From assembly GCA_964463695.1 (NCBI GenBank), contig CAYXCZ010000010.1, positions 1 through 64,000 of the forward strand: a stretch of DNA of 64,000 bases. Reading direction: 5' to 3'. The notes under the pieces were generated by a model, which had not been told where the DNA came from, did no database searches, and saw nothing but the letters and a program-made list of their open reading frames with translations. A program made the translations under genes and the position numbers. The stretch is from JALNZU01 sp964463695. Its GTDB lineage: Bacteria > Bacteroidota > Bacteroidia > Bacteroidales > F082. Below are positions 7,915 to 17,139 of the stretch, piece after piece. Within the stretch, counting starts at the first letter, position 1. Every line of letters starts with the position of its first letter.

Positions 7915-8448
7915 ATGTCAAATGATCTTACTTTGGGAATTGGTTCCCGCGTAAAACACCCACAATACGGTAAAGGTGTTGTAATTCAATCCTATACTGA
8001 TTCGTATGAAATCACTTTCCTCGATTATGGAAAGAAAACTATTCTAAAATCCTTTCTGGAGCTGGAAATTCTCGACTTCGTGAGCGACGAAACCGATCTT
8101 CTTAGTTTTGAGAAAGTGGAGAAAGTTTTCACACGTATCATCAGGAAATTTTCCGACATTCAGGAGGTAGTTCATATCGGTAACAAATGGAAAGGTGGCA
8201 TTCTAAACATGCAGCCTGGCGACAGAAATCTTAAACCGAAAGAAGTGCCAATTGAAACATTTTTCCATAAAATAGTGATGGTTCGTGACAGGCTTCGCGT
8301 AATGGAACAAAAAATCAACACCTCAAATCTAACTGATGACGAAAAAGTTGATTTGCAACAATATATCACAAAAATTTATGGGAGTCTAACTACTTTTAAT
8401 GCACTCTTTGCTGAAAAAGAAGACTATTTCACAGGAGATTCAAAGTAA
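7915..8448 (+). CDS. Conserved hypothetical protein with N-terminal Tudor/UvrD-tail-like domain
   Basis: 177-residue soluble protein. Residues 9-45 (GSRVKHPQYGKGVVIQSY, then FLDYGKKTI) match the small SH3/Tudor-like fold found at the C-terminus of UvrD/PcrA helicases and the N-terminus of CarD-type proteins, which contacts RNA polymerase. The remainder is helical and charged, with no recognised motif. No start alternative is needed. It stands alone and converges on the haemoglobin-yidC unit, sharing a strong terminator. The domain call is by eye; function unknown. Confidence 0.65.
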   Translation: MSNDLTLGIGSRVKHPQYGKGVVIQSYTDSYEITFLDYGKKTILKSFLELEILDFVSDETDLLSFEKVEKVFTRIIRKFSDIQEVVHIGNKWKGGILNMQPGDRNLKPKEVPIETFFHKIVMVRDRLRVMEQKINTSNLTDDEKVDLQQYITKIYGSLTTFNALFAEKEDYFTGDSK

Positions 8449-8530
8449 ATCACAATGCTTACTTGCCTTTTGGAATTCAATGGTTGACTCAACTTTTTGA
8501 GACTAAACGATTAAATCTTGAATAAAGAAA

Positions 8531-8564
8531 AAAAGCGGATCAGGTAGTACTAATCCGCTTTTTT
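8531..8564. terminator. Bidirectional Rho-independent terminator
   Basis: AAAAGCGGAT (8531-8540) pairs perfectly with ATCCGCTTTT (8553-8562) around a 12-nt loop, with A-rich and T-rich flanks on the two sides. It lies between convergent genes and can serve both. Confidence 0.85.
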
Positions 8565-8588
8565 AATCTTTAGAAATATTTTAAATTA

Positions 8589-8954
8589 TTACCGATTCTT
8601 GAGGAAATTTGCTGTATACGTGAAATAACTCCAAAGGAAATTACGAGGCTCTTCCTCCAATTCCACCTGATCCATAGCGGCTTTCATGCATTTAAGCCAA
8701 TGTTCTTTTGCATTTTCGTCAATAGGAAAAGTAACATGTCGCATACGCAAACGTGGATGTCCTCTCTTTTCAGAATAGGTTGCAGGGCCTCCCAGGTATT
8801 GTACCATAAAGAGAAACAATCGTAGTTCTGCAGCTTCCAGGTCGCCGGGATACATCGGAAGAAGTACCTCATCTGTGCGCACACCTTCGTAAAAGAGCTC
8901 AATAATGCGTCTTAACTTCTCTTTACCAATACGTTCGTAATACGTCCTTTCCAT
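8589..8954 (-). CDS. glbO: Group II truncated haemoglobin (trHbO type)
   Basis: 121-residue globin of the 2-over-2 truncated class. Visible landmarks: FY near residue 21-22 (B10 Tyr), MYPGDLEAAELRL (CD region with Tyr35), YLGGP turn, RGHPRLRMRH with proximal His73, and Trp86 (G8 Trp) in HWLKCM; all are hallmarks of trHbO. The family binds O2 with high affinity and can act on NO or peroxide; the role here is not shown. It starts 11 bp after the yidC stop and is probably the last gene of the yidC transcript. Confidence 0.92.
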   Translation of the reverse strand: MERTYYERIGKEKLRRIIELFYEGVRTDEVLLPMYPGDLEAAELRLFLFMVQYLGGPATYSEKRGHPRLRMRHVTFPIDENAKEHWLKCMKAAMDQVELEEEPRNFLWSYFTYTANFLKNR

Positions 8955-8965
8955 GTTCAGACGTT

Positions 8966-10891
8966 TTATTTCATACCGCGTTGTTTGGCTGCTTCTTCCA
9001 AACGTTGCTGAAAGGCCGACTTTTTAACAGGTTTCTTTTTGTTTTCTTCAATTTTCAACCGTAGTTTGTCTTCGTTGATAGCAAAGCGGAACAAATACAT
9101 CTGAGCAAAAGTGATAAGGTTAGCCAGCAAATAATAGTAGCTCAATCCTGAAGAGTAGTTGTTGAACAAACCAAGGAACATGACCGGCATAAGGTACATC
9201 ATCGTCTTCATACCCGGAAGCTGTGTACTCTGACTTCCCATCATCTGATTGTTCATATGAGTATAAATGATAGTCGAAATAGTCATAAGCAAGGTAAAAA
9301 GACTCACATGTTCACCATAAAAAGGGATATTGAAAGGAAGGTCAAGAACACTGTCGTAGCTGGATAAATCGTGTGCCCAGAGAAACGACTTCTGCCGCAG
9401 TTCAATACTGGATGGGAAGAAACGGAACATGGCGATGAGTATCGGCATCTGCAATAGCATCGGAATACAGCCCGACATGGGGTTAGCTCCGGCTCTTTTG
9501 TAAAGTCCCATAATCGCCTGTTGCTTTTTCATGGCATCTTCCTGCTTGGGATATTTGGCGTTAATCTCATCAACCTCAGGCTTTAAGACACGCATCTTTG
9601 CTGAAGATGTGTACGTTTTATAAGCAATAGGTAATAAAAATGTTTTTAAAATGAGTGTGAGGACAAGAATTACAATACCGTAATTCCAGCCAAAGCTTCC
9701 AAGGATGTTAAACACAGGGATTACCAAATAAATATTGATCCAGGCAAGCAGGAAAAATCCCCAGCCCAGAGGTATCTGTCTTTCAAGATCAAGATCATAT
9801 GCTTTGAGCTCACTGTAACTGTTAGGTCCAAAATAGAAAAACATTGAAATTTTCTCTGAAGCACCTGGATTTACAGGCAAATCCATCGAAGCATTCATCG
9901 ATTTCATATAGCGTACATTCGAAAACTTTTCTTTATCAAATGTCTTAAGATCAGCATTTTCGAAGAAATCGTTGGCTACCAGGGATGAACTAAAAAACTG
10001 TTGTTTAAACGAAATCCATTTCACACGAGTCTTAATGCTCTCTTCATCACTTTTTGTTTCAGAAAGGTAATCTACTTCGTCGTTCAGGTGCTTGTAGTAG
10101 ATAGTTGGACCATTAAACCTATCGACAGCCCTTTCCTGATTCAGCAAATCAACCGACCAGTCAAGGTTGACAAAACTTGTGTTTGAAGCAACAACAGATG
10201 ACATTCCTTCAAAAATGATATTAAATCCAACTTTGTACGTATCGGGATATAAAACGTATTCCAACGCCAGGTACTGCCCTGCATTTGTTTGGTTGCCATC
10301 AGCAGCGAAAGCTCTCAAACTGATTGTAAGGCTGTCGCCTGTAACCGAAGGAAAATTCTCACCATTAAAAACAGCTCCGTTAATATAAGGTACAAAAAAT
10401 AATTCGGAAGTGTTTATTGTTCGGTTCTTCGAGAAGAATGAAACATCAAGTTTTGCTGTCGCAGGATCGAAAATAACCAAAGGAAGGGTGTCCCATGTTT
10501 GGTAATTCTTTAGTTCTATTTGTTTTATAAACCCACCTTTAGAAGCAAAGGTAAGTTTCATTTGCTGGTTTTCGGCAATCCATTGTTTTTCTTCACCACT
10601 TGCCGATACAGCAAAAAATCCATAACGATCCTGTAAAGCTCTGAAAGCATCTGATGAATCACCCTGAATGACATCCAAAGGTAATGTCTCAAGGGGTTTC
10701 ACTTCTTCCTGCTTCACGGCTTCGAGCATGCGCACTGAATCTATCAGTTGCTGCTGTTGCCGAACCATCATTATTGAATCCTGTTTTTGCTTTTGGGCAG
10801 CAAGTTCTTCTTTCGAAGGAGTCATCCAGATGGAGTAGCCAACCAGAATAAGTGCTATGAGTATAAACCCGATTGTTGTGTCTCTGTTCAT
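8966..10891 (-). CDS. yidC: Membrane protein insertase YidC/Oxa1
   Basis: 641-residue insertase of the bacterial inner membrane. It has an N-terminal signal-anchor helix (about 6-24), a coiled, Gln-rich linker, a large periplasmic domain (to about residue 355), and the conserved Oxa1 core: a helix, the cytoplasmic hairpin with KMRVLKPEVDEINAKYPKQ, then the CIPMLLQMPILIAMFRFFP and later helices, ending with a basic tail (KKPVKKSAFQQRL) that contacts ribosomes. Length is typical for Bacteroidetes YidC. It lies between pyrG and the truncated haemoglobin on the same strand. Confidence 0.97.
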   Translation of the reverse strand: MNRDTTIGFILIALILVGYSIWMTPSKEELAAQKQKQDSIMMVRQQQQLIDSVRMLEAVKQEEVKPLETLPLDVIQGDSSDAFRALQDRYGFFAVSASGEEKQWIAENQQMKLTFASKGGFIKQIELKNYQTWDTLPLVIFDPATAKLDVSFFSKNRTINTSELFFVPYINGAVFNGENFPSVTGDSLTISLRAFAADGNQTNAGQYLALEYVLYPDTYKVGFNIIFEGMSSVVASNTSFVNLDWSVDLLNQERAVDRFNGPTIYYKHLNDEVDYLSETKSDEESIKTRVKWISFKQQFFSSSLVANDFFENADLKTFDKEKFSNVRYMKSMNASMDLPVNPGASEKISMFFYFGPNSYSELKAYDLDLERQIPLGWGFFLLAWINIYLVIPVFNILGSFGWNYGIVILVLTLILKTFLLPIAYKTYTSSAKMRVLKPEVDEINAKYPKQEDAMKKQQAIMGLYKRAGANPMSGCIPMLLQMPILIAMFRFFPSSIELRQKSFLWAHDLSSYDSVLDLPFNIPFYGEHVSLFTLLMTISTIIYTHMNNQMMGSQSTQLPGMKTMMYLMPVMFLGLFNNYSSGLSYYYLLANLITFAQMYLFRFAINEDKLRLKIEENKKKPVKKSAFQQRLEEAAKQRGMK

Positions 10892-10912
10892 GAAGGTATT
10901 TTAAAAGAGCTG

Positions 10913-10942
10913 CAAAAATAGCAATAATTACCATAGGACAAA
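10913..10942 (-). promoter_or_regulatory. Candidate promoter of yidC
   Basis: Minus strand TATTTTTG (10920-10913) matches TAnnTTTG, with TTTG (10942-10939) 18 bp upstream. It lies about 22 bp before the yidC start, so yidC need not depend on pyrG transcription. Confidence 0.45.
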
Positions 10943-11002
10943 GGCATGAATGTCCAGCAATTAATCATTACCAAATAGTTAATTAATGTGAAGAATTAAG
11001 GC

Positions 11003-12613
11003 CTAGTGATGCTTATTCACTAACATCGCTTCAACAAATCCAACAAAAAGCGGATGAGGATTAGCAACGGTACTCTTGTATTCGGGATGAAACTGTACGC
11101 CAACAAACCATGGATGATTCTCTAATTCAATGATTTCGACCAGATTTTCATTGGGATAGATACCTACGGCTTTCATTCCTGCTTTGGTGTATAGTTTACG
11201 GTAATCGTTGTTAAACTCGAAACGATGGCGGTGACGCTCCGATATCATTGTTTCTTTGTATAAATTGAAAACCTTTGAGTCCGGGTCGAGTTTACACGGA
11301 TAAGAACCTAACCGCATGGTCCCACCCATATTCTTAACCGATTTCTGATTTGTCATTATGTCAATAACCGGATGACCTGTCTTGGGATTCATTTCGGTAG
11401 AATGTGCGTCTTTAAGTCCCAGAATATTTCTACCAAACTCAATCACAGCACATTGCATTCCAAGGCAAATGCCAAAAAATGGTATGTTCTTCGTGCGGGC
11501 ATATTCGATAGCCAGAATCTTTCCCTCGATACCTCTGCCTCCAAAACCCGGAGCAACCAGGATACCATCCACATCAGAAAGAAACTCTTCCAAATGCTCA
11601 TGATCCAAATGTTCGCTATGCACATATTTTACTTTTACCTGACATTCGTTGGCTACACCACCATGAATAAAAGATTCATTGATAGACTTATAGGCATCTT
11701 TTAGTTCGACATATTTCCCAACCAGGGCAACAGTCACATGATGAACAGGGTTGTTGAGCCTTTGTAAAAAATGCTGCCATTTGCTTATATCCAGTTTATC
11801 AGGAATAGGAGTCAGCGTTTTCCTTAATACTTCGATATCCAGCTTCTCCTCCAGCATCAAAAGGGGCACTTCATATATTGAACTAGCGTCAATACTTTCA
11901 ATAACAGCAGTCACCTCCACGTTGCAAAATTGCGCTATTTTTCCCCGGATAGATTCATTCAGATGTCGCTCAGTGCGACAAACAATAATATCAGGTTGAA
12001 CCCCCTGTTCCAGCAAAGTTTTCACTGAATGCTGCGTAGGCTTGGTTTTCAGCTCGCCGGCAGCCGAAAGAAAAGGCACAAGGGTAAGGTGGATAACAGC
12101 ACAATTCTTGCCCATCTCCCAACGCATCTGCCTGATGGCTTCAATAAATGGGAACGACTCAATATCACCAACCGTACCACCAATTTCGGTTATAACAAAA
12201 TCAAAATTTCCATTCTGTCCTAACAACCTGATGCGCCGTTTGATTTCGTCAGTGATATGTGGGATGACCTGCACCGTTGTGCCTAAATATTCACCCTCAC
12301 GCTCTTTATTAATAACATACTGGTAGATTCTGCCGGTGGTCACATTGTTAGCCTGAGATGTTGGCACATTCGAAAAACGTTCATAATGACCCAAATCAAG
12401 ATCAGTTTCAGCACCATCTTCTGTCACAAAACACTCCCCATGCTCATATGGATTTAATGTACCCGGATCAACATTAATATAAGGATCAAGTTTTTGAATG
12501 GTGACGGAAAACCCACGGCTTTGAAGTAACTTGGCAAGTGAAGCAGATATAATGCCTTTTCCTAATGATGAAGTAACACCTCCTGTTACAAAGATGTATT
12601 TCGTGTTTTTCAT
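11003..12613 (-). CDS. pyrG: CTP synthase
   Basis: 536-residue enzyme making CTP from UTP, ATP and glutamine in the cytoplasm. The N-terminal synthetase domain shows GGVTSSLGKG (11-20) and the YINVDPGT substrate loop; the C-terminal class I glutamine amidotransferase carries nucleophile Cys383 in GICLGMQ with His509 and Glu511 completing the triad. ATG at 12613 begins the family's normal N-terminus; an in-frame ATG 63 bp upstream adds only non-homologous residues. pyrG and yidC are adjacent here. Confidence 0.97.
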   Translation of the reverse strand: MKNTKYIFVTGGVTSSLGKGIISASLAKLLQSRGFSVTIQKLDPYINVDPGTLNPYEHGECFVTEDGAETDLDLGHYERFSNVPTSQANNVTTGRIYQYVINKEREGEYLGTTVQVIPHITDEIKRRIRLLGQNGNFDFVITEIGGTVGDIESFPFIEAIRQMRWEMGKNCAVIHLTLVPFLSAAGELKTKPTQHSVKTLLEQGVQPDIIVCRTERHLNESIRGKIAQFCNVEVTAVIESIDASSIYEVPLLMLEEKLDIEVLRKTLTPIPDKLDISKWQHFLQRLNNPVHHVTVALVGKYVELKDAYKSINESFIHGGVANECQVKVKYVHSEHLDHEHLEEFLSDVDGILVAPGFGGRGIEGKILAIEYARTKNIPFFGICLGMQCAVIEFGRNILGLKDAHSTEMNPKTGHPVIDIMTNQKSVKNMGGTMRLGSYPCKLDPDSKVFNLYKETMISERHRHRFEFNNDYRKLYTKAGMKAVGIYPNENLVEIIELENHPWFVGVQFHPEYKSTVANPHPLFVGFVEAMLVNKHH

Positions 12614-12640
12614 GCTGTTGAATGTGCTTGTATAAGCAGG

Positions 12641-12648
12641 CAAATTTA
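12641..12648 (-). promoter_or_regulatory. Candidate -7 element of pyrG
   Basis: Minus-strand TAAATTTG fits TAnnTTTG 28 bp before the pyrG ATG; no good -33 element at the usual distance. Confidence 0.3.
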
Positions 12649-12712
12649 AGACGTTAAGCTTAATAAACAGCATCAAAGCAAAATAAATTTGACTTATCCA
12701 ACTTTGAACGCG

Positions 12713-12750
12713 TTATAATGTGAAATTGCGACATCACAATCACATTATAA
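12713..12750. repeat. Perfect 11-bp palindrome upstream of pyrG
   Basis: TTATAATGTGA (12713-12723) and TCACATTATAA (12740-12750) are exact reverse complements, 16 nt apart, 100-137 bp before the pyrG start and downstream of gap. No T tract follows it on the minus strand, so it fits a regulator site or an RNA stem better than a terminator. Confidence 0.55.
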
Positions 12751-12776
12751 AAAAGACAGCCTGCTATCTGACTGCC
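12749..12776 (-). terminator. Possible terminator of gap
   Basis: On the minus strand GGCAG (12776-12772) pairs with CTGTC (12759-12755, one G-U) and is followed directly by six T. The stem is short and the loop is 12 nt, so this is only moderately convincing. Confidence 0.4.
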
Positions 12777-12893
12777 TTCCTTTTATCACAAAACATCACT
12801 TAATTAATGAATGCCTCTTAGATTTTATGTTTCAACGAATTATAAACACTTCTATCACATCAAAATTGAGACGATCCTAAAACGAAAAGCATT

Positions 12894-14339
12894 TTAATAA
12901 TATCTGTAGCTCTTTACTTTTGCAATATGTCGCGCCAAACGCACAACCTGACTGGTGTATCCAAATTCGTTGTCATACCAAAGATATGCGATGACGGTGT
13001 GCCCGTCTTCCGACACCTTTGTTGCAGGACTGTCAAAGATACATGGACATGAATCGCCTATTCCATCCGAAGAAACAAACTCAGTTGAGTTGGAATACCT
13101 GATCTGCTCGATTAATGTTCCACGTAGTGAAGCATCAAGGAAAAGTGCATTCACCTGATCTACATCAACTTTCTTTTCAACTTCTATCGTCAAAATTGCT
13201 AACGACATATTTGGAACAGGAACTCTTACTGCATTGGAAGTGATCTTCCCTTTTAGCGAAGGAATTGCTTTGGCAGCTGCTGAGCCAGCTCCTGTTTCTG
13301 TTATCACCATATTAAGAGGTGCTGAGCGGCCACGTCTTGTTTTCTTGTGATAATTGTCAAGCAGGTTCTGATCGTTGGTATAGGCATGAATAGTTTCAAT
13401 ATGACCTTTAACAATGCCATAATTCTTTTCAAGTATCTCTAAACCGGGAACAATTGCATTGGTAGTGCAAGAGGCAGCTGAAAAAACGTTTTCATCATCC
13501 ACTGAAACCATATGCTGATTCACACCATAAACAATATTTGGGATATCGCCCTTCCCCGGTGCAGTAAGTAATACTTTTCCAGCACCTTTTGCTTTAAGAT
13601 GCCGCGAAAGATTGTCTCGGTCGCGAAAAACGCCCGTGTTATCGATCACGAGGGCATCATGAATACCATAGGCAGTATAGTCCACATCCTCAGGGTTATT
13701 AGCGGCAATAAACTGAATTATCTGCCCATTGGCGATCATGGCAGCATGCTCCAGGTCTTCATTTGCGACTCCAGGAAAAGGTCCATGTACTGAATCTTTT
13801 CTAAAAAGGGAAACCCTTTTCTTAATGTCTTCGGGAGAGTTGCTTCTGGTAACAATTGCTCGCAACCGCAAATGTGTTCCGTTACCGGCAAAAAGTATGA
13901 GTTCGCGGGCCAGCAACCTCCCGATCCTCCCAAAACCATAGAGCACAACATCCTGCGTTTTAATACTTCGGGGAGGTGCATCGATAAAAGCTTTGAGCTT
14001 GCTTTTGACAAAAGCATTCACTGATGAGAATGTGTCTTTCTCGTCGGTCCATTCCGAGTTCAACCTTCCGATGTCAATGCGCGACGGGGCAACATTTTCG
14101 TCATAAATAGCTTTTGCAATAAGGAGTGAATCTTCAACTCTCACAGGTTTCTTCAAAATGGTTTCTGCCCTGATGTGTTTGTTCAGGATTTTTCCTGATC
14201 CGCGGTTAACAAGTACGGACCGGAGCAAAATCAACTCAATGGATTTTTCGTACCATAATTTACTGACAACATTGATAAGTTCGGCTGATGCCTTCTCCAT
14301 CTCAATCCATGATTTCATTGAATTGTTAAATTTTTCCAT
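12894..14339 (-). CDS. gap: Glyceraldehyde-3-phosphate dehydrogenase, long N-terminally extended form
   Basis: 481 residues, against about 335 for classical GAPDH. The NAD-binding Rossmann motif YGFGRIGRLLAREL starts near residue 134 and the catalytic Cys is C291 in SAASCTTNAI; HAYTNDQ and the C-terminal WYDNEFGYT are conserved. The first ~130 residues are a helical, charged extension. Long GAPDHs of this size are known in Bacteroidetes and some proteobacteria. The reaction is phosphorylating oxidation of glyceraldehyde-3-phosphate or its reverse; the purpose of the extension is unknown. It lies alone between rpoD and pyrG. Confidence 0.93.
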   Translation of the reverse strand: MEKFNNSMKSWIEMEKASAELINVVSKLWYEKSIELILLRSVLVNRGSGKILNKHIRAETILKKPVRVEDSLLIAKAIYDENVAPSRIDIGRLNSEWTDEKDTFSSVNAFVKSKLKAFIDAPPRSIKTQDVVLYGFGRIGRLLARELILFAGNGTHLRLRAIVTRSNSPEDIKKRVSLFRKDSVHGPFPGVANEDLEHAAMIANGQIIQFIAANNPEDVDYTAYGIHDALVIDNTGVFRDRDNLSRHLKAKGAGKVLLTAPGKGDIPNIVYGVNQHMVSVDDENVFSAASCTTNAIVPGLEILEKNYGIVKGHIETIHAYTNDQNLLDNYHKKTRRGRSAPLNMVITETGAGSAAAKAIPSLKGKITSNAVRVPVPNMSLAILTIEVEKKVDVDQVNALFLDASLRGTLIEQIRYSNSTEFVSSDGIGDSCPCIFDSPATKVSEDGHTVIAYLWYDNEFGYTSQVVRLARHIAKVKSYRYY

Positions 14340-14400
14340 ACATAGGTTGTTTTGATAAGGTATGATCTACAATTATGTGATAGCTGATTTCAGCTTGCCA

Positions 14401-14408
14401 CAAATATA
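14401..14408 (-). promoter_or_regulatory. Candidate -7 element of gap
   Basis: Minus-strand TATATTTG (TAnnTTTG) 62 bp before the gap ATG, without a clear -33 element. Confidence 0.3.
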
Positions 14409-14440
14409 AAACTTTTCCGCAATCGTTTTCGGAACTATAA

Positions 14441-14474
14441 AAAAATAAAGGAAGAATCGTTAAATCCTTCCTTT
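14441..14474 (-). terminator. Rho-independent terminator of rpoD
   Basis: Read on the minus strand, AAAGGAAG (14474-14467) pairs with CTTCCTTT (14454-14447) and is followed by ATTTTT. It starts 20 bp after the rpoD stop. Confidence 0.65.
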
Positions 14475-14494
14475 ACTTATATTTAGAATCATTT

Positions 14495-15361
14495 CTACTG
14501 TCCCAGATAGGCTCTCAGCAGGCGATTTCGTGCTGTATGCTTTAAACGACGAATGGCTTTTTCTTTGATTTGCCTTACACGTTCACGTGTCAAATCAAAC
14601 TTGGCGCCTATTTCTTCAAGTGTGTAACCATGGCTCATACCAATACCATAATACATATTGATGACGTCCCTTTCCTTTTCACTAAGTGATGCCAGCGACC
14701 GTTGTATCTCACTGCCAAGCGATTCACGCATCAGAGGATCGTCGGTCTCTTCCACATCCTCAGGAATATACTGATCCAGAAACATTACATCGTCATCAAT
14801 CTTCAGCGGTGCATCCATACTGATGTATCGTGTGTTGATCTTCATAGCTGACTCTATCTTCGATTCAGATATATCGAGTTGTTCTGCGATTTCATCTGTA
14901 GAAGGAGTGCGTTCAAAGATCTGTTCCAGTCGTGAAGAGGCTTTCTTTATTTTATTGAGCGATCCAACCTGATTGAGCGGAAGCCTGATAATACGCGATT
15001 GCTCTGCCAATGCCTGCAGAATCGATTGACGAATCCACCACACAGCATAAGAGATAAACTTGAACCCACGCGTTTCATCAAATCTACGGGCTGCTTTAAT
15101 AAGTCCAAGATTGCCTTCATTTATCAAATCCGGCAAACTAAGTCCCTGATTTTGATACTGTTTAGCAACTGATACTACAAAACGAAGATTGGCATTCACC
15201 AGACGTTCCAGCGCTTGTTGATCACCTGCCCGTATCTTCTGGGCAAGATCAACCTCTTCATCTGCAGTAATCATCGACTCTTTGCCAATGTCCTGCAGGT
15301 ACTTATCCAGCGAAGCAGTTTCCCTGTTCGTAATGGATTTGGTTATCTTCAGTTGCCTCAT
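14495..15361 (-). CDS. rpoD: Primary RNA polymerase sigma factor (SigA/RpoD)
   Basis: 288-residue group 1 sigma factor, the short form normal in Bacteroidetes that lacks the long region 1.1 and non-conserved region. Region 1.2 (SLDKYLQDIGKESMITADEE), region 2 (NLRFVVSVAKQYQNQGLSL; FKFISYAVWWIRQSI for -10/-7 recognition), region 3 and region 4 (YTLEEIGAKFDLTRERVRQIKEKAIRRL helix-turn-helix) are all intact. It directs transcription of housekeeping genes from TAnnTTTG-type promoters such as those seen in this window. Monocistronic, with a terminator downstream. Confidence 0.97.
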   Translation of the reverse strand: MRQLKITKSITNRETASLDKYLQDIGKESMITADEEVDLAQKIRAGDQQALERLVNANLRFVVSVAKQYQNQGLSLPDLINEGNLGLIKAARRFDETRGFKFISYAVWWIRQSILQALAEQSRIIRLPLNQVGSLNKIKKASSRLEQIFERTPSTDEIAEQLDISESKIESAMKINTRYISMDAPLKIDDDVMFLDQYIPEDVEETDDPLMRESLGSEIQRSLASLSEKERDVINMYYGIGMSHGYTLEEIGAKFDLTRERVRQIKEKAIRRLKHTARNRLLRAYLGQ

Positions 15362-15544
15362 TTTTAATTATTTATGTGATATATATCCGTTACATTTGAC
15401 ATTTCCAATTTTGCTATGATTCCCGTTCCCTGCAATTCTTTTACAATGTGTTGATTCATAGACTTCAATATAATTTCATGATCTTAAATGTCAAAAAACA
15501 CATGAAATTCAAATAAAACGCAAGTTATTTAAAATTATTCTAAA

Positions 15545-17023
15545 TTACTGTATAAATTCAAAACTTATTTTCATTCCGTTAGGATACATGCCCTGAACTC
15601 TCACTGTTCGGTTTCCATTTCCGTTCAAAGCTTTTTCAAGTTCACTTTTCGAATCCACTTTCATCCCATTAATTTGAAGAATGATAAAATCTTTACCTAT
15701 ACCTCCCCTGCGTAAGACACCATCCTTCACTTCGACAATTTTTAAACCGTTTGGTATGTTAAAAGTGCTTCTTTCTGATTCCTTCAGGCGCTCCAATGTA
15801 ACTCCCAGACTCGCGTTATAGAACTGTTCTTCCCGTTTTTTAACATCTGTTGTTCCATCCTGATTACGCAAAGTCACTGATTTCGTGAGTTTTTTACCAT
15901 CTCTTAGAACTAATGTGTTTACTTTTTCGCCTGGACGATATTGTCCGACAACTTCAAGCAACTGAGCCAAGGTATTGACGGAACGGTCGTTAACTTCCAA
16001 AATAACATCGCCTGATTTTATTCCAGCTGATTCGGCTCCCCCATTCTCAACAACACGTGCTACATAAACACCCTTTATTTCCTCTTCACCAGCTTCTTTA
16101 GCCAGAGCTTCATCCATCTCTCTTATTTCTACACCAAGATAGGCACGTTGCGGTTCACCAAAACGAATGATATCATCAACAACCTTTTTTACGATATTTG
16201 CCGGAATTGCAAAAGAATATCCTTCGTAAACACCTGTTTGTGATGCAATTGCAGCGTTGATACCAACAAGTTCACCTGAAGTGTTCACCAAAGCGCCGCC
16301 ACTATTACCTCTGTTTATCACAGCATCCGTCTGGATGAAGGAATCGACAGAAGACCTGTTGCCTAAAATATTGATGTTTCGGGCTTTAGCGCTAACAATT
16401 CCAGCCGTCACTGTTGAAGTGAGATTGAAAGGATTTCCCACAGCCAACACCCATTCACCAATTTTAACATTGTCGGAGTTACCGAAAACAAGAAAAGGCA
16501 GCTGTTTACTTTCAACTCTAATCAAAGCAATGTCAGTTGTGGGGTCAGTGCCAACGATTGTTGCTTTCATTTTACGCTTATCATTAAAGGTAACCTCAAT
16601 ATTATCAGCACCTTCAACAACGTGATTATTAGTAACAATATACCCATCATCGGAGAGCACCACACCCGAACCAAAACCAACCAAACTTCGTGAGTTGTTG
16701 TGATAGGGACTTCCATACAGATACTCACGCAACGATCCAAAGAAATCATCGTACGAAGTAGTACGTTGCTTCATCTCGGTCCGAATATGAACAACAGCAT
16801 TTACAGTACTTTCGGCTGCATCTACAAAACTGATGTCCTGTGGGATGGATGCAAACTGGGTTTTGTAAACATTTAAATTCTCCGGTTGAACTGAGAGTCG
16901 TTCGGTTTCCTGATTTTTCAAACTGCCCTGTCCTCCTTCAGAAGAAAACACGATGAGATAAATCGCTAAAACAATGAAACCACCAATCAATCCAAAAGCA
17001 AAATTTTTCAATTCATTTTTCAT
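15545..17023 (-). CDS. degP: HtrA/DegP-type periplasmic serine protease
   Basis: 492-residue Do-family protease/chaperone of the periplasm. A signal-anchor helix (about residues 6-24) is followed by a trypsin-like domain with the triad His134 (TNNHVVEG), Asp164 (TDIALIRV) and Ser241 (RGNSGGAL), then two PDZ domains (about 290-375 and 395-490) whose carboxylate-binding loops include AYLGVEIRE. ATG at 17023 was preferred over an in-frame GTG at 17044. The gene is divergent from dapF; the shared 196-bp region holds a dapF promoter candidate. Confidence 0.93.
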   Translation of the reverse strand: MKNELKNFAFGLIGGFIVLAIYLIVFSSEGGQGSLKNQETERLSVQPENLNVYKTQFASIPQDISFVDAAESTVNAVVHIRTEMKQRTTSYDDFFGSLREYLYGSPYHNNSRSLVGFGSGVVLSDDGYIVTNNHVVEGADNIEVTFNDKRKMKATIVGTDPTTDIALIRVESKQLPFLVFGNSDNVKIGEWVLAVGNPFNLTSTVTAGIVSAKARNINILGNRSSVDSFIQTDAVINRGNSGGALVNTSGELVGINAAIASQTGVYEGYSFAIPANIVKKVVDDIIRFGEPQRAYLGVEIREMDEALAKEAGEEEIKGVYVARVVENGGAESAGIKSGDVILEVNDRSVNTLAQLLEVVGQYRPGEKVNTLVLRDGKKLTKSVTLRNQDGTTDVKKREEQFYNASLGVTLERLKESERSTFNIPNGLKIVEVKDGVLRRGGIGKDFIILQINGMKVDSKSELEKALNGNGNRTVRVQGMYPNGMKISFEFIQ

Positions 17024-17139
17024 AGCTTTTTCATTTACTTTCACATTAAACGTTTAACTCTGTTTATTAGTTTTATTTCCCATGTTAATTGATGTTAACC
17101 GACGATTATTCTGTATTAACATCACGCTTAAAATTGTGT

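Noticed and set aside
12042..12326. Plus-strand ORF antisense to pyrG
   Set aside because: A shadow of the strongly conserved pyrG coding strand; no start context or homology.
12614..12676. Upstream in-frame start of pyrG
   Set aside because: Extra residues have no family counterpart and include the likely -7 promoter element.
12719..12738. CRP-type operator TGTGA...TCACA
   Set aside because: The halves are 10 bp apart instead of 6; they belong to a larger palindrome with different geometry.
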